64,000 bases of DNA from Corinectria fuckeliana (Eukaryota; Ascomycota; Sordariomycetes; Hypocreales; Nectriaceae), in contig WPDH01000110.1 in the NCBI GenBank assembly GCA_019137255.1, forward strand, positions 1 through 64,000, given 5' to 3'. The position numbers and the translations under genes are program-made. Below the pieces are notes generated by a model. It did not search any database. It was not told where the DNA came from and saw only the letters and a program-made list of their open reading frames with translations. Position 1 is the first letter of the stretch. The number at the start of each line of letters is the position of its first letter. This document shows, piece by piece, positions 53,328-64,000 of this stretch.

Positions 53328-54952
53328 ATGGAGACTTCTCCAATCGCAAACAACCGCCTGAGCCAGCAGTTGATGGGCCAAAAACATGCAGACGCCAACG
53401 AAACGACAAGCGATGAAGAGTCACCTCAACAACAAGAGCGTCGTCCTCTGAAGCGACGGATACTCTCTGTACTGTGGGACACGTTCGATAAATCGCCCGA
53501 GGAACGCAAGCTCATCGCCAAGCTCGACTGGTGGATATTATCGTACTGCTGCATCGCTTACTTTGTCAAGTATCTAGACCAGACTAATGTAAGTGAAAGT
53601 ACTTATATGAGAGCGATCATTTGCGAGGTTGATCAGGCTGACATCCGTTGTGCAGGTCAGTAATGCGTACGTCTCCGGCATGAAGGAGGATCTCGACATG
53701 ACTGGGAACGACCTCAACTACCTGGGCACTTTCTGGACGGTCGGGTACATTGTTGGTCAGCTGCCCTCACAAATCATCATCACGAAAATCCGTCCTTCAA
53801 TATGGCTACCGACCGCTGAGCTTATCTGGAGCTTCATTGTCATAGGCATGGCGGGCGCCAAGAACGTCAAAACCCTCTGTGGACTTCGTTTCGTTGTCGG
53901 TCTGCTCGAAGCTTCGGCGTATCCGGGCGTGATGACGCTCCTGGGTAGTTGGTATACTCCCATGGAGCTGGGCAAGCGAGCTTGTATTTTCCAAGCGTCT
54001 TCTAGTGCTGCCCAAATGTTCTCAGGGTTGGTTGCCTTCTGAAGGAGTGTGGACTCTGCTTACACGCCGATAGGTACCTCCAAGCCGCTCTTTATTCGGG
54101 AATGGACGGGCGAAGTGGACTCAGGGCCTGGCAATGGCTTTTTGTCTTTGATGGTACGGCCCTTCGAGTTCTCGTGGCAATAGTTATTGACCTGTCGTAG
54201 GTATCATTGGGATCCCCGTCTGTCTATATGGATACTGGGCTCTCCCTGATTCCCCGGCCTCTTCCAAGGCTTATTGGCTCAAGCCCGACGACCTCCAAAG
54301 GGCCAACGATCGAATGCTGAAACACGGTCGCGCGCCGATGAAGAAGCTAACCTGGAAGATTGTACGCCGTGTCCTTTCAACCTGGCATATCTACATGTTC
54401 TGCGCCATCTTCATCGCCCACGTTCTCGGCATCAAAATCTATTCGTACTTCAACCTCTGGCTGAAGGACACAGGCCGGTGGAGTACAGAAGAAGTCAACA
54501 TTATTCCCAGCGCCGGATACGGACTTCAAATCATCTTCACCCTCAGTTACGCCTGGATTTCGGACGCAATTGGGTTGCGATGGCCGCTCATCATTGTAGC
54601 TTGCGCAGTGTCCATGATTGGCACCATTATTCTATCGGTGTGGCCGGAGCATAATCAGGCTGCCATGATGGCAGGTTGGTTGCTCACGTTCTGCGAAACC
54701 GGTGCTGGCGCTCTCATCATCACCTGGATCAACGAGCTCCTGTCGTATTCGGCCGAGCATCGTGCGCTTGTCATCGGTGTTGTGGAAACCGCGGCATTCA
54801 CGTTTCAAGCTTGGGTGCCTCTACTCATTTACGACACGGGCGACGCACCCCATTTCCCTGTTGGGTACGAGATGGCGACGATGTTTTTTGCGATTGAAAT
54901 CGTCCTCTGCCTGGCGATTCTGTACCTATCCAAGGCCTATCCTATCGCTTAG
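53328..54952 (+). CDS. MFS transporter, Dal5/allantoate-permease type
   Basis: Exons 53328-53588, 53656-54026, 54074-54153 and 54201-54952 give 487 residues with about twelve hydrophobic segments. Marks are KLDWWILSYCCIAYFVKYLDQTN at the first helix, NAYVSGMKEDLDMTGNDLN, a GYIVGQLPS segment, and RFVVGLLEASAYPGVMTLLGSWY (the second conserved MFS motif of this group). Relatives import allantoate, ureidosuccinate, vitamins or dipeptides. Next to a dipeptidase-like gene, a dipeptide or amide substrate is plausible but not shown. Confidence 0.88.
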
Positions 54953-55106
54953 TATATTTGTCTCCGTGTTCGATACTTGGACAGGGAGAATTTGAAGTGT
55001 TGATGGAAGACTCGAGAGCACCTTGATGAAGTTTGTACCGTGTCTTCTTGTTTAAGCTGTTCTAAGGTATCTGGAGTGTAGTTTGTTCTATATCTGAGCC
55101 GTGGCC

Positions 55107-55232
55107 ATGGTGAATCACGACGACCACACCGACTTTCTTGGCCGAGACGTTGAAGGCGACGCCAAGATCGCCAGGGACGCAGCCGCTAGAATGAAGCTTG
55201 GCGGTACCGATCGTTTAGAGCTTTCGACTTAG
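55107..55232 (+). other. Short acidic ORF, doubtful
   Basis: The 41-codon frame is protein-like (HDDHTDFLGRDVEGDAKIAR) but too short and unsupported by splice sites. It could be the end of an eroded gene. Confidence 0.15.
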
Positions 55233-55364
55233 GCTATAAGCTCATCCAATAAGCTAGATCGTTCTGTATACCACAGCTGATCTCGCCTATCCATCTATGC
55301 TACGACGGCCGCTCGTTAGCATTCTCAAGCGATTGATTTTTCTAGACCTGTCTGCTACAAGCCT

Positions 55365-55645
55365 AATTTCAAGTTGTGCTATTCGGGCTGTACCATAAGT
55401 CTATTCAGGCTGTAAACTCACACTTCTTAACTATCGTTGCTTTATTACAGTCCCGATTCCCTAATGCTTTATTTAATGCTGACTCCCTGACGCCTAAACT
55501 CCATAACGCTCTGAAACCCTGATGCCCTAACTGCTCTATCATTATCAAGACTGTCTCAGGAGAGTAAAACTCCAAACAAGTGTGTAGCATGTGATGCACA
55601 GCCCGACTAGGAATATCATACAGCCCGAATAGCACATTTCAAATT
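55365..55645. mobile_element. MITE-like element, copy 2 (most complete)
   Basis: The ends GTGCTATTCGGGCTGTA (55,376-55,392) and TACAGCCCGAATAGCAC (55,619-55,635) are perfect inverted repeats, and pairing extends imperfectly into flanking AATTTCAA. The interior has repeated CCCTAATGC and CTGATGCCC words and no coding capacity. Confidence 0.75.
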
Positions 55646-56152
55646 AGAGTAAGCCGAGCCAAGCATGGTGTCACCGCGCATGCGAATGTTGTCAGTGGTT
55701 TCCAGAACATTTACTGGTGCCAAGTAGCGAAAGGGGAACGGGCTGAATCACCTTGGCTCTGTGCTGTGATGCTTCTTGGCAACAACTTACAAGGTTACAT
55801 TGCATCAATGCGCCGGGGTAGTCTCCGCTGAAGAGCCCGTTCATTCGCCAGCGAGATTTAGGGTTGCTGATTGTATATCTTGGTACCGCTTGCTGGGTAT
55901 TTTTCGCCATGATTACTGGAATGGCGTGCTTCTTGGCCGTCTGAGGTAGGAAGGTAACATAGTCTTAATGCACCGGGTTGATTGTGCCGAGCAAATTAAA
56001 AGTGCTATATGCAGAAAGGCAATGCTTCCAGAGCCTGGGAAGCCGTTTCTCATTGTGGCGGGAGATCTTTAACTATCGCATGATTCCTCCACCTGCAGCC
56101 TTCTTTTGAAGCCCGTCGGTTCATAACTGCTCTTTGAATAAACTTGGTAATT

Positions 56153-58156
56153 ATGGGTTTATCGTGGCTGAAGCCTACCGTCAGCCCCGAGCTCGCGCCG
56201 GACCGCCACGACTACACCTCCGATAGCGAAGCCTCCGTCATTCGCGACGGCAAGCTCGCGTACGTTCGTGCCGTGGGTGGCAATGGCGGCAAAGGCTACC
56301 AGGAGGCAGTCGGGGCCCCCGTCGAGTCCAAGTCGCCCCTTGGCTACCATGTGAACTGGATCACCATCATCTTCCTAAACGTCAACATGATGGTCGGAAC
56401 CGGCATCTTCTCGACCCGTAAGTCTCCTGTACTGGGCTGGTGTGGGGACGTTCTGACGGGCGCCAAGCTGGAACGATTCTTGACCGCACTGGGTCCGTTG
56501 GCCTTGCGCTGATCTATTGGGTCATTGGCTTCCTCTTTGCCGCCGCCGGCCTCGGCGTCTATCTCGAATTCACAAGCTACTACCCTAGCCGCAGCGGCTC
56601 CGAGGTCGTCTGGCTCGAGCAGTCATATCCGCGTCCCAAGCACTTCTTCCCAGTCGCCTACGCCGTGCAGTCTGTCCTGCTCTCCTTTAGCAGCAGCAAC
56701 GCCATTGTACTCTCTCGCTATCTCTGGCGCATGGTTGGCAGAACACCTACAGACTGGGAGATGAAGGGTGTCGCCATCGCTGCGTACACCTTTGCAGTCG
56801 CCTGTACGTCTTTCCGGCATCTATTAGAATAAGTGACTGACCTGCAGCAGGCGTCATTGCACACAACAAGTATTCGCTGTGGGCCTCGAACGTCATCGGT
56901 GGCCTGAAGCTCATTCTCCTCATCTTCATCAGCATCTCCGGGCTGGTGATTCTCGGCGGGCACGTTTCTCGTGTCAAAGACCCCGGTGCAAACTTCCGCG
57001 ACGGCTTCGCTGGTACAACCAACAACGGCAATGATCTCGCCACTGCCATGGTCAACATCGTCTTCGCCTACACCGGATGGCAGAACGCGTTCAACATGGC
57101 CAACGAGATCAAGAACCCCGTCCCGACGCTGAAGAAGAACGCAACCTCGTCGCTTCTCGTCGTCTTTGTCTTGTATTTCCTCTGCAACATTGCCTACTTT
57201 TCCGCCGTGACCAAGGAGGAGTTTGCAGAGTCTGGGGAGATTGCCGCGGCCGTCTTCTTCCAGACTGCGTTTGGTGATGCGGCCGAGTCTGCACTCAACT
57301 TCTGCGTGCTACTCAGTGCTTTCGGCAATCTCCTCGTCGTCTTGATCGGCCAGTCTCGGCAGATCCGTGAGATCGGGCGCCAGGGCGTCTTGCCGTTCAC
57401 CGAGTTTTGGGTGTCTACCCGGCCTTTTGGCACGCCGATTGGGCCGTACCTCTTGAAGTGGCTATTCACATTCATAATGATTGTTGCGCCTCCAGCGGGT
57501 GACGCGTTCCAATTCAGTAAATGGGGCCCATTTCCGTAAACTCTTACGCGATGCTGACTGTTGGCTAGTTGTCAGTTTAAAGACGTATCCCGACGCCATC
57601 TTCTACGTCGCCTTGGCTGCTGGCATCTACCTCGTCCGCCACCGCCGCAAGCGCTCGGGCACTCCTCGTTCCGAGTTCAGGGCCTGGCAAGCCTTGCCTG
57701 CCTTTTACTTGCTCATCCAGGTGTATCTCCTGGTGATGCCTTGGTTCCCTCCCAAGGGGGGCGCTTACGCCGGAGATGTCAGCTTTTGGTACGCCACATA
57801 CTGTGTTGTTGGCATCGCAATGTAAGTCATTCCCGCTTAGGACTTTGAGCCGCAACCTTGTGCTGATGAATCGGAACAGCATGATTGTTTGCGGCCTCTA
57901 TTACGTCTTCTGGATGTACCTATTGCCCAAGTGGGGGAACTACACGGTCCGGTCGCAGCTGGTCGACGTTGATGGTGACAGTGGTGCGAACACCCATCGC
58001 CTGGTTCGCGTGTCCAACGCTGAGCTCGTCGAATGGGACGCCGCTCATGACGAGCAAGGCCGCCTACGTCGTAGGACAGGCAATGGTGTGTTGGAGGATG
58101 CTCCTACCTACAACGAGAAGCGTACAAGTACCAGTCAGGAAGTGTCCAATGTCTAG
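56153..58156 (+). CDS. Amino-acid permease, APC superfamily (Mup1-like)
   Basis: Exons 56153-56417, 56468-56803, 56848-57516, 57569-57821 and 57880-58156 give 599 residues with about twelve hydrophobic segments. The first helix region (IIFLNVNMMVGTGIFSTPGT, split by intron 1) is the substrate-binding GxG segment of LAT/YAT-type carriers. Later marks are FAYTGWQNAFNMANEIKNP and YLFCN-like LYFLCNIAYFSAV. The closest known type is the yeast methionine permease Mup1 group. The N-terminus is cytosolic and Ser/Asp-rich, with possible arrestin or ubiquitin control. Confidence 0.88.
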
Positions 58157-59497
58157 GAGAACCACTTGTCCATGAGGACAAGATGATGACTAGTATTTGC
58201 ACTTATGCCAAGTAATGTGAGATAGCATTGCTGGTGTTACAGTAGACTGAAAGGGGCTGTAGAACTTCTGGTATTCATTATGCGTCAAAGCAGCGGCACG
58301 TGATGTAAGTGAAGTAGTACGTCGTGAACGATCCCGCATAACCTCCGTATAACTTGGAGTCCCCGTACAGTCATCTTAATGACTGCTGTAATGTTGCCAT
58401 TTGTGGAAAGGGCTTTGCTGTGCTACACCGTAGCCAGATGCTCCTGGACTCTGGAAACGGTTGGTCCGAACAAGGCCTAGCCTAAGCCAGTACGCTTGGA
58501 GATCCCCTTTCGCCGTTTTAGGACAGCTCGTCAGGATCGACGCCGAGGAATGCGTTAACTGGGGCATCCGGGGACGGGAGCTAATCTGAGCAAGACATCC
58601 CGTCAAGGGCCGTCCCCCGAAAGCTCTGATTCGACATTAAACGCTCGAGGGGCAAATTCTCGCTTCTCTCTTCCTATCACGGGAGATGAGAGTCCGCCGC
58701 GGCGGCTGGTTTGCGTGGCTGAAATCGGCCTCTGCATACCATTCAACGTCCCATCCGAGCCCAGCTCGCCTTTAAACTTACACCTCTTGCGGGTAACTAG
58801 ATTCCGGGCGAGAAGAATGTGACTACGACAGAGCGGTCAAGCTCATTGTGCCCTACACGGTTTTTAGCTTACTTGCCTATCTAGCTTTGCTCTTCGTCCA
58901 AGTTCGGCCATCTTCATCACGAACAGAGTCGATTGGATTGGGTTTCCCTCAAGCAAACCTACGATTCAACCAAGCGGAACCAATTGCGCCAGACCATCCG
59001 TCCGCAAGGAACGTATATTTTGGAGCGCCACGCTTCCCATTCGCTTGACGTCACTCTCTTTTCAGCCCCCGGTAGACCGTGTCCGTGTCCGCGCAGGAAA
59101 ATCCCTTCCGTTTCCGTTGCATATGTACAGTTCAGAGGGTCCGGAGCAAGGACTCCATGGCTCGAATTATGGCCAACTGTTATCCAGTATTCACACTGCA
59201 TCGAGGCTGTATGGGTCCTGGCTAAACTCTCGAGTATCGAAGCAGCTACGAATCTGGGCTTCGTTATTCTTAGTTAGAGCGATGGCAAAAGTCAGTTCGG
59301 AGAACCCAAGATCGCGCAGGTATGTGACTAAGGAGAGCTGAAGTATTTGAGAATACTTGGCCCGAACTGAGGATCTGCGGCATCCGATGAAGTATAAAGC
59401 CTCGTTGAAGAACCATCATCATACTATCAATGCATTATCGTCTTTCACACTTTCAGCTCGACTTAAAACAACTTGTGTGTAGATACCGACCTTCAAA
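58157..59497. other. Intergenic interval
   Basis: No supported gene. It contains the HsbA-like promoter with TATAAAG-type sequence at about 59,390. Frames at 58,848-59,341 overlap each other in different phases and look like chance. Confidence 0.35.
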
Positions 59498-60104
59498 ATG
59501 CGGTTCAACGTCTTCGCCCTCGTCACGGGCCTCCTGGCCGCCTCATCAGTTCAGGCCGCGACTGTCCCTCCGAGTCTCCTAACGACTCTTACATCGCTCA
59601 CTTCGCAGACCGACAGCCTCTCCTCAACAGTCGACAAGCTAAGCTTGAACAACCTTCTTACCACTACAGCTGTGAGTAAAAGCAGAGGGGACTAGACAGG
59701 CTTGAGCTGACAGCTGTTAGAAAATCCTCGGCGGTGTGGGCAAGATTGTTCAGGTCATTGGCGCCGGATCCAGCTTCACGACCCCGAATCCTACGGAACA
59801 GAACCAGGCCGAGCTATGCAGTGCCATCGACGATGTGCGTAGCATCATCCCAACCATCTCCTTCATAGTGTTAATTGTCTAGTTCACGGACTCCCAGACA
59901 GGCCTGTTGACCTCGCTCAACGCCAAGCTCGGGCTCATCACCGGGTCCTTGTTTGCGATTCCCATTACCACGATTCTCGGTGTCCTAGACGGCGTCTTGG
60001 GCTCGTTCGGAACCCAGCTCGCGAAGCTGGTGCCCTCCTGCGCGGCCAACACTACGAATGCCTTTGAGGATCTGGATTTCACCACCTTTGCGCACAGCAC
60101 ATAA
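59498..60104 (+). CDS. Secreted HsbA-like cell-wall/surface protein
   Basis: Exons 59498-59671, 59721-59834 and 59883-60104 give 169 residues. A signal peptide (RFNVFALVTGLLAASSVQA) is followed by a Ser/Thr/Leu-rich helical body with two Cys residues (LCSAIDD and PSCAAN). This is the pattern of the hydrophobic-surface-binding HsbA / cell-wall galactomannoprotein family, known to help fungi attach to and recruit enzymes to hydrophobic surfaces. The family's usual size is 150-200. The promoter was not analysed further. Confidence 0.7.
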
Positions 60105-60615
60105 ATATGGAGGCTGTGGAATGGCGTCCGGCATATCATTGCGGGTTCTCTCCGCCACAAAAGTGTAGAGTAAGGTGCGCATAAAAAAGCCAAAGAAGCT
60201 TGGCGTATCAAGGCAGAAACAAAATAATTGAATCTACATAAAGCTTCTTCAGTGCACCGCATCCGTGACTAATTAATACAGGTCAACCAGTCACGAGGAA
60301 ACCTTCGGGCTTGGACTGTTCATCGGTGAGATGCGTTTCTGTCATCATAGGGTCATCGTCATAAATGTAGTAAGCCTCTCATTGTTAGAATGAAGGGCTG
60401 ATCCCTAAGGATGACTTAGACCTAAAAAGAGAGGATAGTCCTTATAACTTAAGGCCTCATAACCTAAGGTTGCATCATTAATTAATATCATCAGTAACAG
60501 CAGCGGTACGTGAGCTGTAATTATCACCAATTGAGACCCCAATTGACCCCTCGAGTCATTGCTAATTTATCTACTATCCCGTCACGTTTTTGACATGTAA
60601 ACTTTAAGAAAGAGT

Positions 60616-60877
60616 CACGCTATTCCTATACTGTATTTATTCGGGCTGTAAACCCGCACTTCTTGCCCTTCTTACTATATCATATTAATACCGTCTTAAT
60701 GCCATAAATGCCATGATGCCCTGACTCTCTAATACTATAGGTCTACCATCCAATGCACTAATGCCCTAATTACTCTACTAATATCAATAGCAGGACTGTA
60801 CTTGGGGAAAAGATACAGTAAACAAGTCGATATAGGCATATATACAGCCCGGCTTAAGATAGCATACAGAATAGCAC
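60616..60877. mobile_element. MITE-like element, copy 3
   Basis: The left side has CACGCTATTC and TATTCGGGCTGTAAACCC, and the right side has ACAGCCCGG and GAATAGCACG, matching the 55,376 ends but with insertions. The interior shares TAATGCC and ATGCCCTAA words. It ends 18 bp from the stop of the NACHT-TPR gene, so it may supply that gene's 3' end. Confidence 0.6.
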
Positions 60878-60894
60878 GACTCTTGATAAATGTG

Positions 60895-63800
60895 CTACCC
60901 CCGCCAAAAAGCCTCCCAGGCCTCTGTACAAAGTTCATCGCGAATCTGCTTGAGAAGCTCCTTAAACCCAACGGACTCCTCTCCCGCCAACAACACCTTT
61001 CCATCCTTCACTCCCTGCCACCCCTCGATCGGCGCCTTGATGTACTTGTGGTCTCGTCCGCAGTACTGCCGCCCCTTGAACGGCTGCTCTCCCCTGTTGG
61101 CCGCCTGTCGAGTCTCGTAGCAAGCCTCGCACAAATAACCTCCATTGCAAGTCACGCACTGGTAAGCAACTCGGCCGCCCCACCACGAGAAGATTGTGAG
61201 CGGATCGCATTGCCCGTCACACGTCCGCTCGACGTTGAAAGGGGTGTCGAGGTCTCCTTCGTCCGTGGGAGGTTCCTCGTCCTCGCTAGAGCTGCCGTCA
61301 TCGTCGCTCCCGCTGCTTCCGCTGGATGAGCCATCGCTGTTTGCCCAGTCTCCTTCCTCGTCTCCCTCCGACTCGGTCTCGCTGTCGTCTGCGTGGACTT
61401 CCGGGTCTAGAAGACTGAACTGCGCCGACACCAGGATGCGCGCCATCCTCGTCAGCTTCTCCCCGTTGGGTGTCGTCTCGCTGAGAATCGTCAGGGCCGT
61501 CGCAAGAAACACCAGGTGGTACGCGTCGTTCCACCCGACCGAGTCGCTCAGCCCAGTCAGACACGTGTCAATGACGCCCTGCAGGGTCGAGTAGAACGCA
61601 GCTGCCGGCCCCATCTTAAGGTACATGCGCGACATGACGATGCGGCGTTGGCAGAGATACGTGTCGGCTTCCGGCGGCACGTCCAGCGCAAGAGGCCGCG
61701 TGAGAAGGCCCTCGACCGCCTGGAGAAGCTCGGCCTTGACGGCTGGGTCGCTGGACTGGCTGAAGAGACGGAAGAGCACGTCTGTCTGCAGGTTGATGGC
61801 TCGCTGGAGGGTTGAGTCTGGATACTCGTCCGTCACTGCATACGGCCATCCAGTTGAGCCGCTGTCCAGAACCTCATCCAACACCTTTCTCGTCTGGCCA
61901 AGATCGCCAAGGACCTCGACGTAAAGCTCCGCGAGGTCGCAACGCAGGGGGGCTGCGGCGTTGACGTTATCAAGGTACCGGATGCCCTCCTCGTACATCT
62001 GGATGGTGAAATCCGTCTCCCCGATCTGCACGGCGACATCTCGAAGGAGTGCGTGCCTGTCGCCGGAGAGATCTTCGTATTTCCAGGCCATCCATGTCAA
62101 ACGCTCCAGGGGACTCCATTTCTTCAGCGTGTCAATGTACGGCGTCTTATCATCCTTGTCGGAGAAGAGTCCGATTTCTTCCTCTAGGACAATGCCGGCT
62201 GTCAAGTTCGTCGGGTCCGCAGTCCTGGATCTGCTGTATGACTCGGCGGCCTCTGTGTGCTTTTCAAGCTCAACCTCAGCCCTGGCCTTTGTCAAGATGA
62301 CTGAACGATGGAGCGACGAGGGAACTGTCTCGTCTATGTGCTCGAGACCGCTGATTATAAATTCGTAGGCCTTTTCGGCTTTGCCCCTCTTCAACTGGAT
62401 CCGCGCCATCAACTCTAGGCTCTTGAGCTTGTCGAGTGGCTGTTCGCTTAGGTTGATGGCTTTTTTGCAAGTCGCCTCGGCAGGTTTCTTGTGCTTATAG
62501 TTGAGGAGCAAGTAGGCAACTGCACGGTAAGATGTTGCGTCCATTGTGACGTCTTCTAGGACGCCCTCGAGGCCGAGAGAATCCTGGGCGGCCGTGGGCG
62601 GCTTCTCATGGCAGTCGCCAAATGCCGATTTGAAGTTCTTCTCAGCTTGGGTTGCCAGCATCGCGTCCATTTGGCACTAAACAGCTGTTAAAGATGATTC
62701 ATCCACCATCGATGCAACTTACTAGCTCTAGGGCCTTTCGCATAGCTGTGAATGACCCAATGGCTGCCTTGAGGCCATTAGCACGGTACAGCTTTTGGCC
62801 ATGGCCGCGAGCCAGCTGAAAGAGGCATTTCCGGGGGTTTTCGGAAATTCCAGTCCACCATTCAACGACAGGAGCGCCGAGATGCTGGCCCGTTGTGTCG
62901 AGAAGCTTGGCCCACCGAGAGACCTGCTCAAATGCTGCATCGCCAAACAGGTCGCCATAATCCATCCCCTGCCATTCCACCATAGCAGCATAGTCCTGCT
63001 CGTTGCACAAGGCAGTTCCGAATGCCTCCATCACTTCGGCTTGTTCTTCAGCCGAGTGCTCTCCTAGGTTGATCAGTCGCCAGTGGTAGACCAGGTTCCG
63101 AGTCGTATATGCCCTGACCCCGTCATCAACCCTGATCTCATCCCGGGGCGCTGGCCGAGCAAGCTTGGCACAGTCGAGGAACATTTGCCTGTGGGCCTCC
63201 GAAGCTGGCCAGCGGAGGCTCCCGCTCCCCTTTGAATCTTCCCGGAAAAAGGACCTCATCGACCGCTCCAGGAACTTGACCGGCAGCCCCGCGTCGTTGT
63301 AGACAACCTCCGGATTCATGGAGTCCTGGCTCTTTTCCAGATCGTGCACAGCAGTTCCCCATCCTCCCTGAGAGCTGATCTTGGCTCGGGCCTCTGCATC
63401 CGCTCCCGGGTCACCGACGCGGACGAACTTGGCAAAGGCCTCCGGAATCTCCTCGAGATCGAAATTCGCATCGCCGGCCCAGTACCGCAGCAGAGAAACC
63501 ACCTCCTTCAACAGCAGAGGCCGGGATGAAAAGGCCACCCAGTGCAGGAGCCTGGTCACGAGCCGCTGGCGGTTTTCCCCGGTGCGGCGATGGCACTCTT
63601 CCAACCGGCTCTGGTAGAGCTCATGAAGATCTCCCGGCAGGGGCTTGTCCAATCGGTGGAGCACTGCGCCCTCGCGGCCAAGGGCGTTGAAGCCAAGTAG
63701 TAGGTGCTCGGCGTAGAGCATATCTATCGGGTGTCAGTGTTGAGTCGACAGGGAGGACAGGGAGGCTTGGAGCTTACTCGGTGATTGCATCTCGACCTTG

Positions 63801-64000
63801 TCGGCGATTCGCTGCTTCACGTAGCGGCTGAATTTCCGAAGCGCATCGAGAGTGTTTAGACGATTCCAAACCAACGCCTTTAGGTCTTGTACCTGTTTCT
63901 CCTTGTTGACCTCTATTTGCATCGTCGACATGGTGTCGCATATTCTAGGCAGGGCGGCTGGTCGAGTCGTCAAAACAATGCATACCCTCAGGTTCTCCTG
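60895..64000 (-). CDS. NACHT-TPR protein with C-terminal Cys-rich domain (5' end outside window)
   Basis: Exons 64000-63778 (open at its 5' end), 63723-62723 and 62676-60895 join in frame and give about 1,000 residues of the C-terminal part. The first exon holds the end of a NACHT ATPase domain: a sensor-1-like VCIVLTTRP and then a helical arm. LYAEHLLLGFN and ARPLLLKEVVSLL-type segments follow, common in fungal STAND proteins. From about 62,680 come helical repeats of TPR type (KAINLSEQPLDKLKSLELMA). Then an acidic Ser/Asp/Glu-rich run precedes a Cys/His cluster (CDGQC, CVTCNGGYLCEAC, CGRDH) like a ZZ or related zinc finger. Fungal NLR-like proteins mediate nonself recognition or cell death. 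The N-terminal effector domain is not visible. Confidence 0.85.

Noticed and set aside
1..64000. CRISPR arrays, bacterial operons, rRNA genes, telomere repeats
   Set aside because: None seen; spliced genes and RIP show fungal nuclear DNA.

Overview
The window is nuclear DNA of a filamentous ascomycete (Pezizomycotina, probably Sordariomycetes). This rests on many 40-75 nt GT-AG introns, a secreted fungal enzyme set (pectate lyase, Crh-type GH16, HsbA-like protein, S10 carboxypeptidase), a NACHT/TPR protein, and an AT-rich block almost free of CA/TG dinucleotides, the footprint of repeat-induced point mutation (RIP). The species cannot be named from sequence alone.

Region 1 (about 1-21,300) is the unusual part. 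It is an array of small paralogous genes of no recognised family, built as cassettes. The promoters carry clustered CAGCTG palindromes in a GCCAGCTGTCTGCC-like context (near 20-140, 1951, 4215, 8336, 11192, 14135, 17928). The CDSs are made of interchangeable modules. A conserved 3' flank recurs after three of them (about 1400-1870, 12480-12660, 15100-15555). Module A (N-terminal, with a conserved 47-nt intron) is in the genes at 232 and 11041(-). Module B is in the C-terminus of the 11041(-) gene and alone at 14285. Module C is intact at 18086, broken at 2102-3779 and a fragment near 19400. Families D and E diverge from a duplicated bidirectional promoter at about 4104-4251 and 8231-8496. The array also holds a protein with two CCHC zinc knuckles (11362), a divergent DEAH-like helicase with altered catalytic motifs (15566-17695, minus) and a coiled-coil protein ending in a SUMO-interaction-like motif (20567-21303, minus). 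An ordinary APH-like kinase gene (6395-7933) sits inside the array.

Region 2 (about 21,900-43,640) is ordinary gene-bearing DNA: an MBL-fold protein, a three-exon orphan, a ThrE/Prm10-like membrane protein, GH16, pectate lyase, an NAD(P)-binding epimerase-like protein, a 2OG-Fe(II) oxygenase and an S10 carboxypeptidase. Long gene-poor gaps lie between them.

Region 3 (43,826-48,426) is a 4.6-kb RIP-degraded transposon with 90-bp terminal inverted repeats and a perfect 7-bp target duplication. A 690-bp miniature LTR element with 169-bp repeats is nested inside it.

Region 4 (48,595-64,000) holds an ADP-ribosylglycohydrolase, a Methyltransf_16-type methyltransferase, an M19 dipeptidase, an MFS transporter, an amino-acid permease, an HsbA-like secreted protein and the C-terminal part of a NACHT-TPR protein ending in a cysteine-rich zinc-finger-like domain. 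Three related MITE-like elements and several short CGCCGA palindromes are scattered in the intergenic DNA.
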